Source of the DNA: Pseudoalteromonas piscicida
GTDB lineage: Bacteria; Pseudomonadota; Gammaproteobacteria; Enterobacterales; Alteromonadaceae
Direction: 5' to 3'
Assembly (NCBI RefSeq): GCF_000238315.3
Contig: NZ_CP011924.1
Coordinates: 908,501-972,500 of the forward strand
DNA: 64,000 bases
A model generated the notes under the pieces. That model saw nothing but the letters and a program-made list of their open reading frames with translations, did not search any database and was not told the origin of the DNA. Each line of letters begins with the position of its first letter. Within the stretch, counting starts at the first letter, position 1. Both the position numbers and the translations under genes were made by a program. Below are positions 34,518 to 43,750 of this stretch, in pieces.

Positions 34518-35999
34518 TTGAAACAACAAAAACAGCCGTCATTTATTGACGCTCTTATTCCGATCACTTTGTTGGTCGCTTTGCTTGGTGCTGCGGTGTA
34601 CCTCTATGGTGACAGTTCATCATCAGGTCCAAACCAAATAGCCTTGCTTTTTGCAACATTCACAGCGGCGCTCGTCGGCCTAAAAAATGGTTTTACGTGG
34701 AAGACGCTTGAAGAAGCGATGATAAAGGGGATAACTATCTCTCTTGGCGCCATTATTATTTTATTGATGGTGGGTGCCTTAATAGGTACTTGGCTGCTGT
34801 CTGGCACGGTCCCAACACTGATTTATTACGGACTACAAATTATCAATCCAAGTTGGTTTTATGCCGCGAGTTGTTTGATTTGTGGGATTGTGGCGATGAG
34901 TATAGGTAGCTCATGGACGACGGCCGCAACAATAGGTGTCGCTCTACTAGGTGTGGCGACGGGGCTTGGCTTAGATCAAGTCGTGACAGCGGGTGCAGTT
35001 ATTTCAGGTGCTTATTTTGGTGATAAGTTAAGCCCATTGTCTGAAACCACAAACTTAGCGCCTGCAGTCGCTGGTAGTGATTTATTTGATCATATTCAGC
35101 ATATGCTTTGGACCACTGTACCTAGCTTTGTAATCGCACTTATTATATTTATTGTCATGGGCTTTAATGCTGAAGCGTCAAGCGAGGCGGGGCGAATAGA
35201 TGAAATTGTTTCGATACTTCAAACTAATTTCAACATTAACCTGTTAATGCTAGTTCCTTTACTGGTGCTGCTTGGGCTTGCTATCAAGAAGATGCCTGCT
35301 TTTCCGGCGATTTCAATCGGCGCGGTGATGGGGGCGATATGGGCTGTACTGTTCCAAGGTGATCTTATTGCAAGTCAAATTGATGCTAGCCAAGGTGAGT
35401 TAGTGGGCTATGTGAAACTGGTGTGGGCGACTTTCTTTGATGGTTTTGCGTTGCAAACAGGCGATGCAAAAATGGACGACTTGTTAAGTGGCGGTGGCAT
35501 GTCATCAATGCTAACGACAACTTGGCTGGTGATGACGGCATTGATGTTTGGCGCCATTATGGAAAAAACTGGTTTACTTGATGTCTTCGTACGCAGCATT
35601 CTTAAAATTGCAAAAAGCACGGGCTCACTAATTGCCTCGACTATTGCAACTTGTATTGGTACAAATCTAGTTGCCGCGGATCAGTACATCGCGATTGTTG
35701 TTCCTGGTCGTATGTTCAAAGAAGAATATAAAAAGCGCGGTTTGAAGAGTGTAAACCTCTCTCGCACGCTGGAAGACGGTGGCACAATCACCAGTCCACT
35801 GATCCCTTGGAACACCTGTGGCGCATATATGCAAAGTGTACTACTGATCAATCCGTTTGATTATGCCATGTACGCATTCTTTAACTTGATCAATCCTGTG
35901 CTGGCGGTTATCTACGCGTATCTTGGTATCAAGATCCTTAAAATTACGCCACCAACGGTAAACGCGGAAGAACCGAATGAGAAAGCAGGGCAAGCGTAA
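34518..35999 (+). CDS. NhaC family Na+/H+ antiporter-like transporter
   Basis: A 493-residue inner-membrane protein with about twelve hydrophobic segments. It starts at TTG (34518) eight bases after TAGGAG. Diagnostic parts are SIGSSWTTAATIGVALLG and GAYFGDKLSPLSETTNLAP in the middle and DGGTITSPLIPWNTCGAYM near the end, as in NhaC family members. NhaC proteins exchange Na+ for H+, but a gammaproteobacterial branch (MetT) is thought to carry methionine, so the substrate is open. The upstream inverted repeats suggest specific control. Confidence 0.88.
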   Translation: MKQQKQPSFIDALIPITLLVALLGAAVYLYGDSSSSGPNQIALLFATFTAALVGLKNGFTWKTLEEAMIKGITISLGAIIILLMVGALIGTWLLSGTVPTLIYYGLQIINPSWFYAASCLICGIVAMSIGSSWTTAATIGVALLGVATGLGLDQVVTAGAVISGAYFGDKLSPLSETTNLAPAVAGSDLFDHIQHMLWTTVPSFVIALIIFIVMGFNAEASSEAGRIDEIVSILQTNFNINLLMLVPLLVLLGLAIKKMPAFPAISIGAVMGAIWAVLFQGDLIASQIDASQGELVGYVKLVWATFFDGFALQTGDAKMDDLLSGGGMSSMLTTTWLVMTALMFGAIMEKTGLLDVFVRSILKIAKSTGSLIASTIATCIGTNLVAADQYIAIVVPGRMFKEEYKKRGLKSVNLSRTLEDGGTITSPLIPWNTCGAYMQSVLLINPFDYAMYAFFNLINPVLAVIYAYLGIKILKITPPTVNAEEPNEKAGQA

Positions 36000-36099
36000 A
36001 ATAGCACATTTGCAATCTTGATCAGGCCTTTTCCAACAGGTCAAATAGAAATTAAACGCCTATCCTTAGCATTGGCGATAGCAAATTTGTTTTATCACT

Positions 36100-36121
36100 C
36101 GCCCCTTTATGGGGCGTTTTT
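36100..36121 (+). terminator. Terminator after the NhaC-family gene
   Basis: CGCCCC-TTTAT-GGGGCG followed by five T. It lies only 14 bases before the pepN start, so the T run is in the pepN leader. Confidence 0.8.
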
Positions 36122-36134
36122 GTAAGGACTATAT

Positions 36135-38720
36135 ATGACTCAAAAACCACAAGCCAAATTTCTTAAAGATTACCTTACACCAAGCCATACCGTTGATACG
36201 CTTTGCTTGACCTTTGAGTTAAGCCCAAGAAATACCATAGTGACTGCCGTAAGTCAGTTTGTCGCTGTGAGCAATGCGACACAATTAATATTGGATGGTG
36301 TCGACTTAGAGTTAGCATCTTGTCAGGTAAATGGTGAAGAGTGGCAAAGCCTTGAAAAATCTGACTCTGAATTGATTCTTTCTAACTTGCCTGAGGCCTT
36401 TGAGCTTAAAATTGTCACTAAAATTTCGCCGCAAACAAACACCTCACTTGAAGGCTTATACCTCTCTGATGGCGCTTACTGCACGCAATGTGAAGCGGAA
36501 GGTTTTAGAAAAATCACCTACTTTATGGATAGACCTGATGTACTGACGACTTATACGGTGACGGTCATCGGTGAATCAAAGTATCGTTACTTATTATCAA
36601 ATGGCAATAAAGTTGAAGAAGGGAGCTTAAGTGACGGCAGACATTTTGCAAAATGGCACGATCCGCACAAAAAACCGAGCTACTTGTTTGCCTTGGTTGC
36701 CGGCGATTTTGACGTATTAGAAGACAACTACAGCACTAAGTCGGGTAGAGAGGTGAAGTTGGCGCTATTTGTCGATAAAGGCAATTTACATAAAGCTCCC
36801 CATGCTATGACGTCACTAAAAAAGGCCATGGAGTGGGATGAGTCAAGGTTTGATTTGGAATACGATCTCGATATATACATGATTGTCGCGGTTGATTTTT
36901 TCAATATGGGGGCAATGGAAAACAAGGGACTAAATGTTTTTAATAGTGCCTGTGTCTTGGCAAGCCAAGAGACTGCGACAGACCGAGACTTTCACACCAT
37001 TGAATCGATAGTTGGACATGAATACTTCCATAATTGGACTGGGAACCGGGTTACTTGTCGAGATTGGTTTCAGCTTAGTTTAAAAGAAGGCCTAACCGTA
37101 TTTAGAGATCAGGAGTTTAGCAGTGATCTAGGTTCTCGAGGCCTAAACCGTATCGATGCAGTAATGGCGATGCGTACACATCAGTTTGCGGAAGATGCAG
37201 GGCCAATGGCACACCCAATAAGGCCACAGCAAGTTATTGAAATGAATAACTTCTATACCGTTACTGTTTATAATAAAGGCGCTGAAGTGATCCGTATGAT
37301 GCATACCTTATTGGGGGAAGCAAACTTCCAAAAAGGGATGAAGCTCTACTTTGAGCGTCACGATGGACAAGCTGTGACGTGCGATGATTTCGTTAATGCA
37401 ATGATGGATGCTTCTGGTGTTGATTTAACGCAATTTAAACTATGGTATGAGCAATTCGGCACGCCAAGAGTAAAAGTGGCTACAGAGTATGACGAACAGG
37501 CACAAATATACGCAATTACGGTGAGCCAAAGCCATGCCGATTGCGACCCTGTAAAAGCGCCACTGCATATTCCTTTTAAGCTAGAGCTTTTGGATGAGCA
37601 AGGTGAAAGCATCCCGTTGCTAACAAAGCACGGTGAAATACAACGGGCGTTAGATATTACTGAATTTGAACAGCGGTTTGAATTTGAGCAAGTTGTAAGT
37701 AAACCGGTTCCTGTATTGCTAGAAGATTTCTCAGCACCTGTGCTTATGGAGTACAGCTATTCCATTGATGAGTTACTACACATATTGCGTTTTGCGCGCA
37801 GTGATTACGCTCGCTGGGAAGCAATGCAGCAAATCTTTATGATTGAAGTTAAACGAGCGGTTACGTCAGGTGATTTCAAACTGGATCCAAAACTCCTCGG
37901 CGCGTTGTCCTCATTAGTGGAAACATTAGAAGGAGACCTTGCGCTACTGGCTGAGTTATTGACTTTACCAACGTTTGACACGCTAGCCAGTCAATTTGAA
38001 ATTATCCCAGTAGACAAACTCGTTTCAATTTCCGATGCATTTGAAATGCAAATTGCGCAATCACTGCAATCGGTGTTTGAACACGCTTATTTGTCTTTGC
38101 AAGACTCAGGCTCATTGGAAGCAAAGGATGTCGCGATCAGAGCCTTTAAAAATAAAGCGCTTTATTACTTAGCGAAAACAGACTCTGATAGTGTGGACAG
38201 CGCGCTAGATAATCAATTTTCTTCAAGCAATATGACCACTAAGTTGGCATCACTAAAAGCAGCTGTCGCCGCGCAGCACACAAAGATGGAAAGTTTGTTC
38301 AGTCAATTCGATAGCCAATGGCGTCACGATAGTCTAGTCATGGACAAATGGTTTGCATTAAGTGCAAGCTTATCTAATGATGAGGTGATATCGGATATAA
38401 ATACGCTTTATGCGCATCCTTGTTTTGACAAGGGTAATCCCAACCGTGTTCGCGCATTGATAGGAAGCTTCGCAAGAAGTAACCCTGCGCAATTCCATCG
38501 TACAGATGGTAAGGGCTATGCGTTATTGGGAGACCTATTAGTGGAACTAAACAGTATCAATCCACAAAATGCGTCTCGTATGATTACGCCGTTCATGTCA
38601 TGGAAGCGTTATGATGAAACGCGCCAACAACTGATGCGGGCACAGTTGAATCGTTTGGCTAACTTAGAAGGCTTAAGCGACGACTTATATGAGAAGGTAG
38701 AGAAGGCGCTAGCGCAGTAG
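36135..38720 (+). CDS. pepN: Aminopeptidase N
   Basis: An 861-residue M1 zinc aminopeptidase of the cytosol. It has the GAMENKGLN substrate motif and HEYFHNWTGNR zinc site (His295, Glu296, His299), with Glu318 as third ligand, two positions earlier than in Escherichia coli PepN. N-terminal beta domain and C-terminal helical superhelix complete a normal length. A weak AAGGAC precedes the ATG. The next gene, DUF2835, starts at the base after the stop codon. Confidence 0.96.
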   Translation: MTQKPQAKFLKDYLTPSHTVDTLCLTFELSPRNTIVTAVSQFVAVSNATQLILDGVDLELASCQVNGEEWQSLEKSDSELILSNLPEAFELKIVTKISPQTNTSLEGLYLSDGAYCTQCEAEGFRKITYFMDRPDVLTTYTVTVIGESKYRYLLSNGNKVEEGSLSDGRHFAKWHDPHKKPSYLFALVAGDFDVLEDNYSTKSGREVKLALFVDKGNLHKAPHAMTSLKKAMEWDESRFDLEYDLDIYMIVAVDFFNMGAMENKGLNVFNSACVLASQETATDRDFHTIESIVGHEYFHNWTGNRVTCRDWFQLSLKEGLTVFRDQEFSSDLGSRGLNRIDAVMAMRTHQFAEDAGPMAHPIRPQQVIEMNNFYTVTVYNKGAEVIRMMHTLLGEANFQKGMKLYFERHDGQAVTCDDFVNAMMDASGVDLTQFKLWYEQFGTPRVKVATEYDEQAQIYAITVSQSHADCDPVKAPLHIPFKLELLDEQGESIPLLTKHGEIQRALDITEFEQRFEFEQVVSKPVPVLLEDFSAPVLMEYSYSIDELLHILRFARSDYARWEAMQQIFMIEVKRAVTSGDFKLDPKLLGALSSLVETLEGDLALLAELLTLPTFDTLASQFEIIPVDKLVSISDAFEMQIAQSLQSVFEHAYLSLQDSGSLEAKDVAIRAFKNKALYYLAKTDSDSVDSALDNQFSSSNMTTKLASLKAAVAAQHTKMESLFSQFDSQWRHDSLVMDKWFALSASLSNDEVISDINTLYAHPCFDKGNPNRVRALIGSFARSNPAQFHRTDGKGYALLGDLLVELNSINPQNASRMITPFMSWKRYDETRQQLMRAQLNRLANLEGLSDDLYEKVEKALAQ

Positions 38721-38942
38721 ATGAAAGAGTACTTCTTTTACATGGATTTGAGCTACGACAAGTGCCTCGGTTACTACTACGGGCACTATACTTCAGTGCA
38801 AGTGATTGAAGATGGGGGGAAGAGTATTCGCTTCCCCGCAGAGCATATTCGCCCCTTTATTTCATCAATTGGGATCAGGGGGAGATTCCGTCTCACCTTG
38901 GATGATAGCAATAAGTTTCTATCGTTAGAAAAAGTCACTTAA
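38721..38942 (+). CDS. DUF2835 family protein
   Basis: A 73-residue protein whose ATG directly follows the pepN stop. Aromatic-rich (MKEYFFYMDLSYDKCLGYYY) and ending with RGRFRLTLDDSNKFLSLEKV, it matches DUF2835, which accompanies pepN in Alteromonadales. Probably a small beta domain. Function unknown. Confidence 0.88.
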   Translation: MKEYFFYMDLSYDKCLGYYYGHYTSVQVIEDGGKSIRFPAEHIRPFISSIGIRGRFRLTLDDSNKFLSLEKVT

Positions 38943-38986
38943 TCGAAGTAGAACTGCAAAACATATTTTATTTTTGTTAAATGAGT

Positions 38987-39016
38987 TTGTTATAAGCTTG
39001 AAATACGTGTTATAAA
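38987..39016 (+). promoter_or_regulatory. Promoter of the DUF1302/DUF1329/RND cluster
   Basis: TTGTTA (38987-38992), an 18-base spacer, and TATAAA (39011-39016) preceded by TGT to give an extended -10. The transcript would start around 39022, at the palindrome next described, and would have a leader of about 170 bases. Confidence 0.5.
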
Positions 39017-39021
39017 TTATC

Positions 39022-39039
39022 TGGTAGGACGTCTTACCA
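39022..39039. promoter_or_regulatory. 18-bp near-perfect palindrome, candidate operator
   Basis: TGGTAGGAC and GTCTTACCA are inverted repeats with one mismatch. The palindrome overlaps the expected transcription start of the downstream cluster, a position typical of a repressor site. TGGT...ACCA half-sites resemble those of GntR-type regulators, but I cannot assign a protein. Confidence 0.55.
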
Positions 39040-39191
39040 AGAGTAAAATACGCCCCTAGAGGCGAAAAAGCGTTGATTTAGTTGAGCAGTATTTGTATTT
39101 TCGCGGTTTCGCTTCTATCGTTTAGACAACAAAAAACAATAACTCTAAGAGCTTAAGCTCTAGACATGACCCGCCAAAAGGGGGAGAAATA

Positions 39192-41291
39192 ATGATAAAA
39201 AGATCGCTCTTTGTGAAAAACAAAATCATGCTCGGTCTTAGTGCGGCAGTAATGGGAGCTGCCGCCACGTCAGTACACGCGGCCAGTTTTGAGGTTGGTG
39301 ATTTCGAAATTACCTTCGATTCGACTTTTTCTTATGGTCAAAGCATTCGCGTTGAAGATCGTAACTTTGATTTCATCGGTAAAAGTAATCATCCTCAGTT
39401 TAACTGGGATGGTTATAAAGCAACCACTGGCAATACCATCTATTCTTCGTCACAGATCTGGTCACAACAGGGGGCCTATTCAAATAATGGTGATGCTGGT
39501 AACCTAAATTTTGACTCTGGAGATACTTTCTCTCAGTTGTTAAAAGGTACCCATGATTTAGCAATTACCAAAGATAACTATGGTTTATTCACTCGTTTCA
39601 TGTATTTCTATGACTTTGCGATGGAAGATGGTGATTTTGCGTATAGCAACCCTGTTTCAGGCAAAAAAGTTGACCCGTGTGAAGACGACGATACCAAAAA
39701 ACAAGTCTGTTCTGATTTACGCTTGCTAGATGCATTTGTTTGGGCGGATTTTGACCTCAATGATGGTAAAAACCCGCTCTCTGTGCGTTTAGGTCAACAA
39801 GTAGTTAACTGGGGTGAAAGTACGCTTATTTCCCATGGCATTAACGTCAACCCAGTGGATATTGACCGTTTGAAAGCACCTGGCTCTGAAGTAAAAGAAG
39901 CCTTTATCCCTGTAGGTATGCTTTGGGCGTCGGTGGTGTTATCTGAGAATGTAAACCTAGAGGGCTTCTACCAATATCAATGGCATGAAACAAGGTTGCC
40001 AGCAACGGGTAGTTACTTCTCAACCAATGATTTTGCATCTGAAAATGGTTATATGCAAAATGTACAACTTGGTTTTACCTCAAACCCTGATATCGATCTG
40101 TATCACCTAACGGATGCGTTAAACAGCTTATATGCTGATGCAACGGCCGCATTGGTTGCTCAAGGCGTAGTACCAACAGCACAAGCTGTTGGCAGCGCTG
40201 CAGCGTCCATGTATATGGCTTATCCGACTAAAGTGGCGCTTAAAGGAAAAGGGAATAACGGTAAGAGCGAACCTGGTGATGGTGGTCAGTACGGTTTACG
40301 CTTAGGTATTTTCTCTCCAGAGCTAAACGACACTGAATTTGGTTTGTATTACATTAATTACCACAGCCGTAGACCTTTGATTTCTGGTAAAGCATCTAAT
40401 TTTACACAGCAAGCGATAATGGCGGATTTAGCTTACATCGCACAAAATCAAATTACAGCAGACAATGTCACTAACCTAAATGCCTTTACTCAAGCGCAAA
40501 TTACCTACCCAGAAGACATCAAACTGTATGGCTTAAGTTTTAATACTGCGATTGGTGAAACCGCATTTGCTGGTGAAGTGGCATATAGACAAGATGAACC
40601 ACTGCAGATAGATGACGTTGAACTACTTTACGCAGGTATGGTTGAGCAGTTGGCCGCTGCGGGTCTGCGTGATGATTTGGCTGGTTTATCTCAGCTTAGT
40701 CAAGGTGACGATATCGCTTATGTGGGTCCTGGTGAAGTCGCGCAAGGTTATATTTTGCGAGACACTATTCAAGCACAGTTTACTGCAACGCATTTGTTCG
40801 GACCATCGCTAGGCGCAGATAGCTGGGCAGTGGTTGGTGAAGTCGGTGCTGTTACCATCAAAGACATGCCAGAGTACGATGAGCTTCGTTTGAATGTTTC
40901 AGGTACTGGCCGAAGTGGCACGATTGAGGGGCTTTCTGGCCGAGATTACAATCTTATCCACCAAGCGGTTTCAAACGGTCCAGAGACCAACCCATTCCCA
41001 TCGGCTTCTGCATGGGGCTATCGCCTTATTGCTAAGGGTGAGTATAACAATCTATTCAGTGGTGTGAATTTTTCTCCACGCGTAGTGTTCTCACATGATG
41101 TTAACGGTATCACCCCGGATCCTATGTTCTTGTTCATTGAGGATCGTAAATCGCTAGGCATTAATCTAAACTTTAACTACCTAAATTCGTGGTCATTTGA
41201 TTTTGGCTATAACACGTTTTGGGGTGGTGGTAAGACGAATACCTTTGCGGACCGTGATTTCATCTCATTCAACATTAAGTATTCAATTTAA
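39192..41291 (+). CDS. DUF1302 family outer-membrane protein
   Basis: A 699-residue precursor with a signal peptide (cleavage near VHA, about residue 30). The mature protein begins ASFEVGDFEITFDSTFSYGQ and is made of amphipathic beta strands, with QQVVNWGESTLISHGINVNPVD near residue 200, a block I associate with DUF1302, and a last strand ending FISFNIKYSI as in barrels. AAAAGGGGGAG precedes the ATG. It heads a four-gene set with DUF1329, a YCF48-type protein and an RND transporter, probably for passage of a hydrophobic compound through the outer membrane. Confidence 0.88.
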   Translation: MIKRSLFVKNKIMLGLSAAVMGAAATSVHAASFEVGDFEITFDSTFSYGQSIRVEDRNFDFIGKSNHPQFNWDGYKATTGNTIYSSSQIWSQQGAYSNNGDAGNLNFDSGDTFSQLLKGTHDLAITKDNYGLFTRFMYFYDFAMEDGDFAYSNPVSGKKVDPCEDDDTKKQVCSDLRLLDAFVWADFDLNDGKNPLSVRLGQQVVNWGESTLISHGINVNPVDIDRLKAPGSEVKEAFIPVGMLWASVVLSENVNLEGFYQYQWHETRLPATGSYFSTNDFASENGYMQNVQLGFTSNPDIDLYHLTDALNSLYADATAALVAQGVVPTAQAVGSAAASMYMAYPTKVALKGKGNNGKSEPGDGGQYGLRLGIFSPELNDTEFGLYYINYHSRRPLISGKASNFTQQAIMADLAYIAQNQITADNVTNLNAFTQAQITYPEDIKLYGLSFNTAIGETAFAGEVAYRQDEPLQIDDVELLYAGMVEQLAAAGLRDDLAGLSQLSQGDDIAYVGPGEVAQGYILRDTIQAQFTATHLFGPSLGADSWAVVGEVGAVTIKDMPEYDELRLNVSGTGRSGTIEGLSGRDYNLIHQAVSNGPETNPFPSASAWGYRLIAKGEYNNLFSGVNFSPRVVFSHDVNGITPDPMFLFIEDRKSLGINLNFNYLNSWSFDFGYNTFWGGGKTNTFADRDFISFNIKYSI

Positions 41292-41302
41292 GGGCTTTCG
41301 AT

Positions 41303-42670
41303 ATGTTTAGAAAACCTACATTTATCGCAGCAACAATAATTACAATGCTGTCTGCCAGTAGCGCTATGGCGAAGATGAGCGCTGACGAAGTTGCACGTTT
41401 AGGTAAAGACTTGACACCTATCGGTGCAGAGAAAGCGGGTAATGCTGATGGCAGTATTCCTGCTTGGAATGGTGGGATCACTGCGCCTCCAGCTGGTTAT
41501 GAAGTGGGCATGCACCATCCAGATCCATTTGCTGATGACAAAGTATTGTTCACGATTGATAAATCAAATTTAGATAAATACAAGTCATTGTTAAGTCCTG
41601 GTCAAATTGCGTTATTTGAAACGTATCCAGAAACGTTCAAAATGAACATCTACCCAACTAGACGCAGCGCGTCTTATCCGCAGTTTGTGTATGATGCGAC
41701 AAAGAAATACGCATCTACAGCAGAGCTGATCGAAGGTGGTAACGGCATTAAAAATACTGCTATCGGTATTCCGTTTCCGGTGCCAAAAGATGGCTTAGAA
41801 GCTATCTGGAACCACCTATTGCGTTTCCGTGGCTTGTCGATTGCACGTTTCGGCGGTCAAGCGATGCCTACGGAGTCAGGGGCTTACAACATTATCGGTT
41901 TCGATGAGCAACTATTGGTTAAGTACTCTGCAACAGACGCAACCCCTGAAGCGTTGCAAGAGTCAAATATCCTGTTTAAGTTTAAGCAGCAAGTGACAGA
42001 ACCTGCACGTCTTGCTGGAACTGCATTGCTTGTGCATGAAACCATGGACCAAATTTTGACACCTCGTCAGGCTTGGACCTATAACGCAGGCCAGCGTCGT
42101 GTAAGACGTGCGCCAAACGTTGCATATGATGCACCAGGAACTGCGTCAGATAGCTTACGTACAACAGATGACTTTGATATGTTTAACGGCTCTCCAAACC
42201 GTTATGATTGGAAACTTGTTGGCAAAAAAGAGATGTATATCCCTTACAACAGTTACAAACTACATAGCGACAAGCTGAAGTATGATGATATTTTGATGGC
42301 CGGTCATATTAACCCAGAACATGTACGATATGAAAAGCACCGCGTATGGGTAGTTGAAGCTAACCTGAAAGAAGGTACTCGCCATATTTACAAAAAGCGT
42401 GTGTTCTATATTGATGAAGATAGCTGGCAAATCCACGTAACGGATATCTATGATAACCGTGACCAGATGTATCGCGTTGCGATGGCACATGGTCTTAATC
42501 ACTACGAAGTGCCGACACATTGGAGTACGTTGGATGTCTATCATGATCTAAACTCTCGTCGCTACCTTGCGATTGGGTTAGATAACGAAGAAGACATGTA
42601 CGACTTCAGTCAGTCTTTCAACGATAACGAGTTTACTCAGGGTGCTTTGCGCCGTGAGGGTCGCCGTTAA
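41303..42670 (+). CDS. DUF1329 family periplasmic/outer-membrane lipid-carrier-like protein
   Basis: A 455-residue precursor with a signal peptide ending SAMAK (about residue 23). It matches DUF1329: EVARLGKDLTPIGAEKAGNADG near the N-terminus, then GIPFPVPKDGLEAIWNHLLR, TYNAGQRRVRRAPNVAYDAP, and a terminal HDLNSRRYLAIGLDNEE. The fold is related to LolB-type lipid carriers. The gene begins 11 bases after the DUF1302 gene. A 10-bp hairpin follows it. Cargo unknown. Confidence 0.9.
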   Translation: MFRKPTFIAATIITMLSASSAMAKMSADEVARLGKDLTPIGAEKAGNADGSIPAWNGGITAPPAGYEVGMHHPDPFADDKVLFTIDKSNLDKYKSLLSPGQIALFETYPETFKMNIYPTRRSASYPQFVYDATKKYASTAELIEGGNGIKNTAIGIPFPVPKDGLEAIWNHLLRFRGLSIARFGGQAMPTESGAYNIIGFDEQLLVKYSATDATPEALQESNILFKFKQQVTEPARLAGTALLVHETMDQILTPRQAWTYNAGQRRVRRAPNVAYDAPGTASDSLRTTDDFDMFNGSPNRYDWKLVGKKEMYIPYNSYKLHSDKLKYDDILMAGHINPEHVRYEKHRVWVVEANLKEGTRHIYKKRVFYIDEDSWQIHVTDIYDNRDQMYRVAMAHGLNHYEVPTHWSTLDVYHDLNSRRYLAIGLDNEEDMYDFSQSFNDNEFTQGALRREGRR

Positions 42671-42682
42671 TCAAATATTATC

Positions 42683-42708
42683 AGGCTGAAGCAACCTCGC
42701 TTCAGCCT
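42683..42708 (+). terminator. Intra-cluster stem-loop after the DUF1329 gene
   Basis: AGGCTGAAGC and GCTTCAGCCT form a perfect 10-bp stem with a six-base loop, followed by a pyrimidine-rich but not pure T stretch. It may partly end transcription or protect the 3' end, lowering output of the two downstream genes. Confidence 0.6.
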
Positions 42709-42745
42709 TCTTCCTCCTTTCCTCTCACAACTCGAGTGTTTTCTC

Positions 42746-43750
42746 ATGATGAAGAAGTTAGTAGCAGCCTCGATTTTAACTATGGCGCATGTAGCAGTAG
42801 CTGAAAGTAGTGATCAGATCTCAGCAAAATCAGCCCTGATGGTCGCTCACCCAGAGCAAACGCTTTTCACAGATATTACAGATAACGGTGATGCGTTAAT
42901 TGCGGTAGGTAAACACGGCACAATAATTATTAAACAAGAAGGGCAAAACTGGACGCAGGCAGAGGTGCCAATTCAATCACTGTTAACCTCTGTGACTTTC
43001 AAAGGTAAAGATATTGGTTGGGCTTGTGGCCACGACGCCAGCATAATCAAAACCACAGACGGTGGTAAAACATGGGCGCTAAAACAATATCTACCAACAT
43101 TGGAAAAGCCTTGTCTTGATATTGAGTTTATTGACCAACAACACGGCTTTGCTGTGGGTGCTTATGGCATGTTTTTTGAAACCACTGATGGTGGTGAGTC
43201 TTGGACAAAACGTTTTATCAGTGAATTTGTTCACCCCGATGATGTCGACTACTTAGCCGATTTAAAAGAGCAAGACCCCGCGGCATACGAACAAGAAACG
43301 GCGTTTATTCTCCCTCACTTTAATCGCCTGTTAATCGCCGAAGGCATGATGTACCTTGCCGGTGAAATGGGACTTGTGGCACAAAGTGATGACTTAGGAA
43401 AAACATGGCAAAAATTTGAGCCTTTTTATCGCGGTTCATTTTTTGCTGTTGATCAAACCTCAGATAACCAACTTATTGTTGCAGGCCTTAGGGGCAACGC
43501 ATTTATTGGCAATGCACAGCAAGTCGTGCAACTTGATACTCAAAAAACGGCGACAATAAATAGTATTGCTCACAAAGATAATGTGACCTATATGTTTGCT
43601 AACAGCGGTGTAATATTCACGTTGAAAGCAGGTAAGCTAACCTCAAAACAACTAAAAAACGGCCACTCTATTTTAGCAGGCGTGGTTAAAAAGAATCAGC
43701 TAATTCTAGCGACGGAGCAGGGGATTGCTGAGGTAGAGGTGAAAAACTAA
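42746..43750 (+). CDS. YCF48-related beta-propeller protein
   Basis: A 334-residue secreted protein with a signal peptide (cleavage near VAVAE, about residue 20). It has repeated Asp-box/BNR motifs: ATTDGGKTWALK-like (KTTDGGKTWALK), ETTDGGESWTK and QSDDLGKTWQKF, each following GWACGHDASII or GFAVGAYGMFF strands, as in YCF48/HCF136 propellers that help assembly of membrane complexes. It lies directly before, and overlaps by one base, the RND transporter gene, so it is likely an accessory of that pump. Confidence 0.88.
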   Translation: MMKKLVAASILTMAHVAVAESSDQISAKSALMVAHPEQTLFTDITDNGDALIAVGKHGTIIIKQEGQNWTQAEVPIQSLLTSVTFKGKDIGWACGHDASIIKTTDGGKTWALKQYLPTLEKPCLDIEFIDQQHGFAVGAYGMFFETTDGGESWTKRFISEFVHPDDVDYLADLKEQDPAAYEQETAFILPHFNRLLIAEGMMYLAGEMGLVAQSDDLGKTWQKFEPFYRGSFFAVDQTSDNQLIVAGLRGNAFIGNAQQVVQLDTQKTATINSIAHKDNVTYMFANSGVIFTLKAGKLTSKQLKNGHSILAGVVKKNQLILATEQGIAEVEVKN

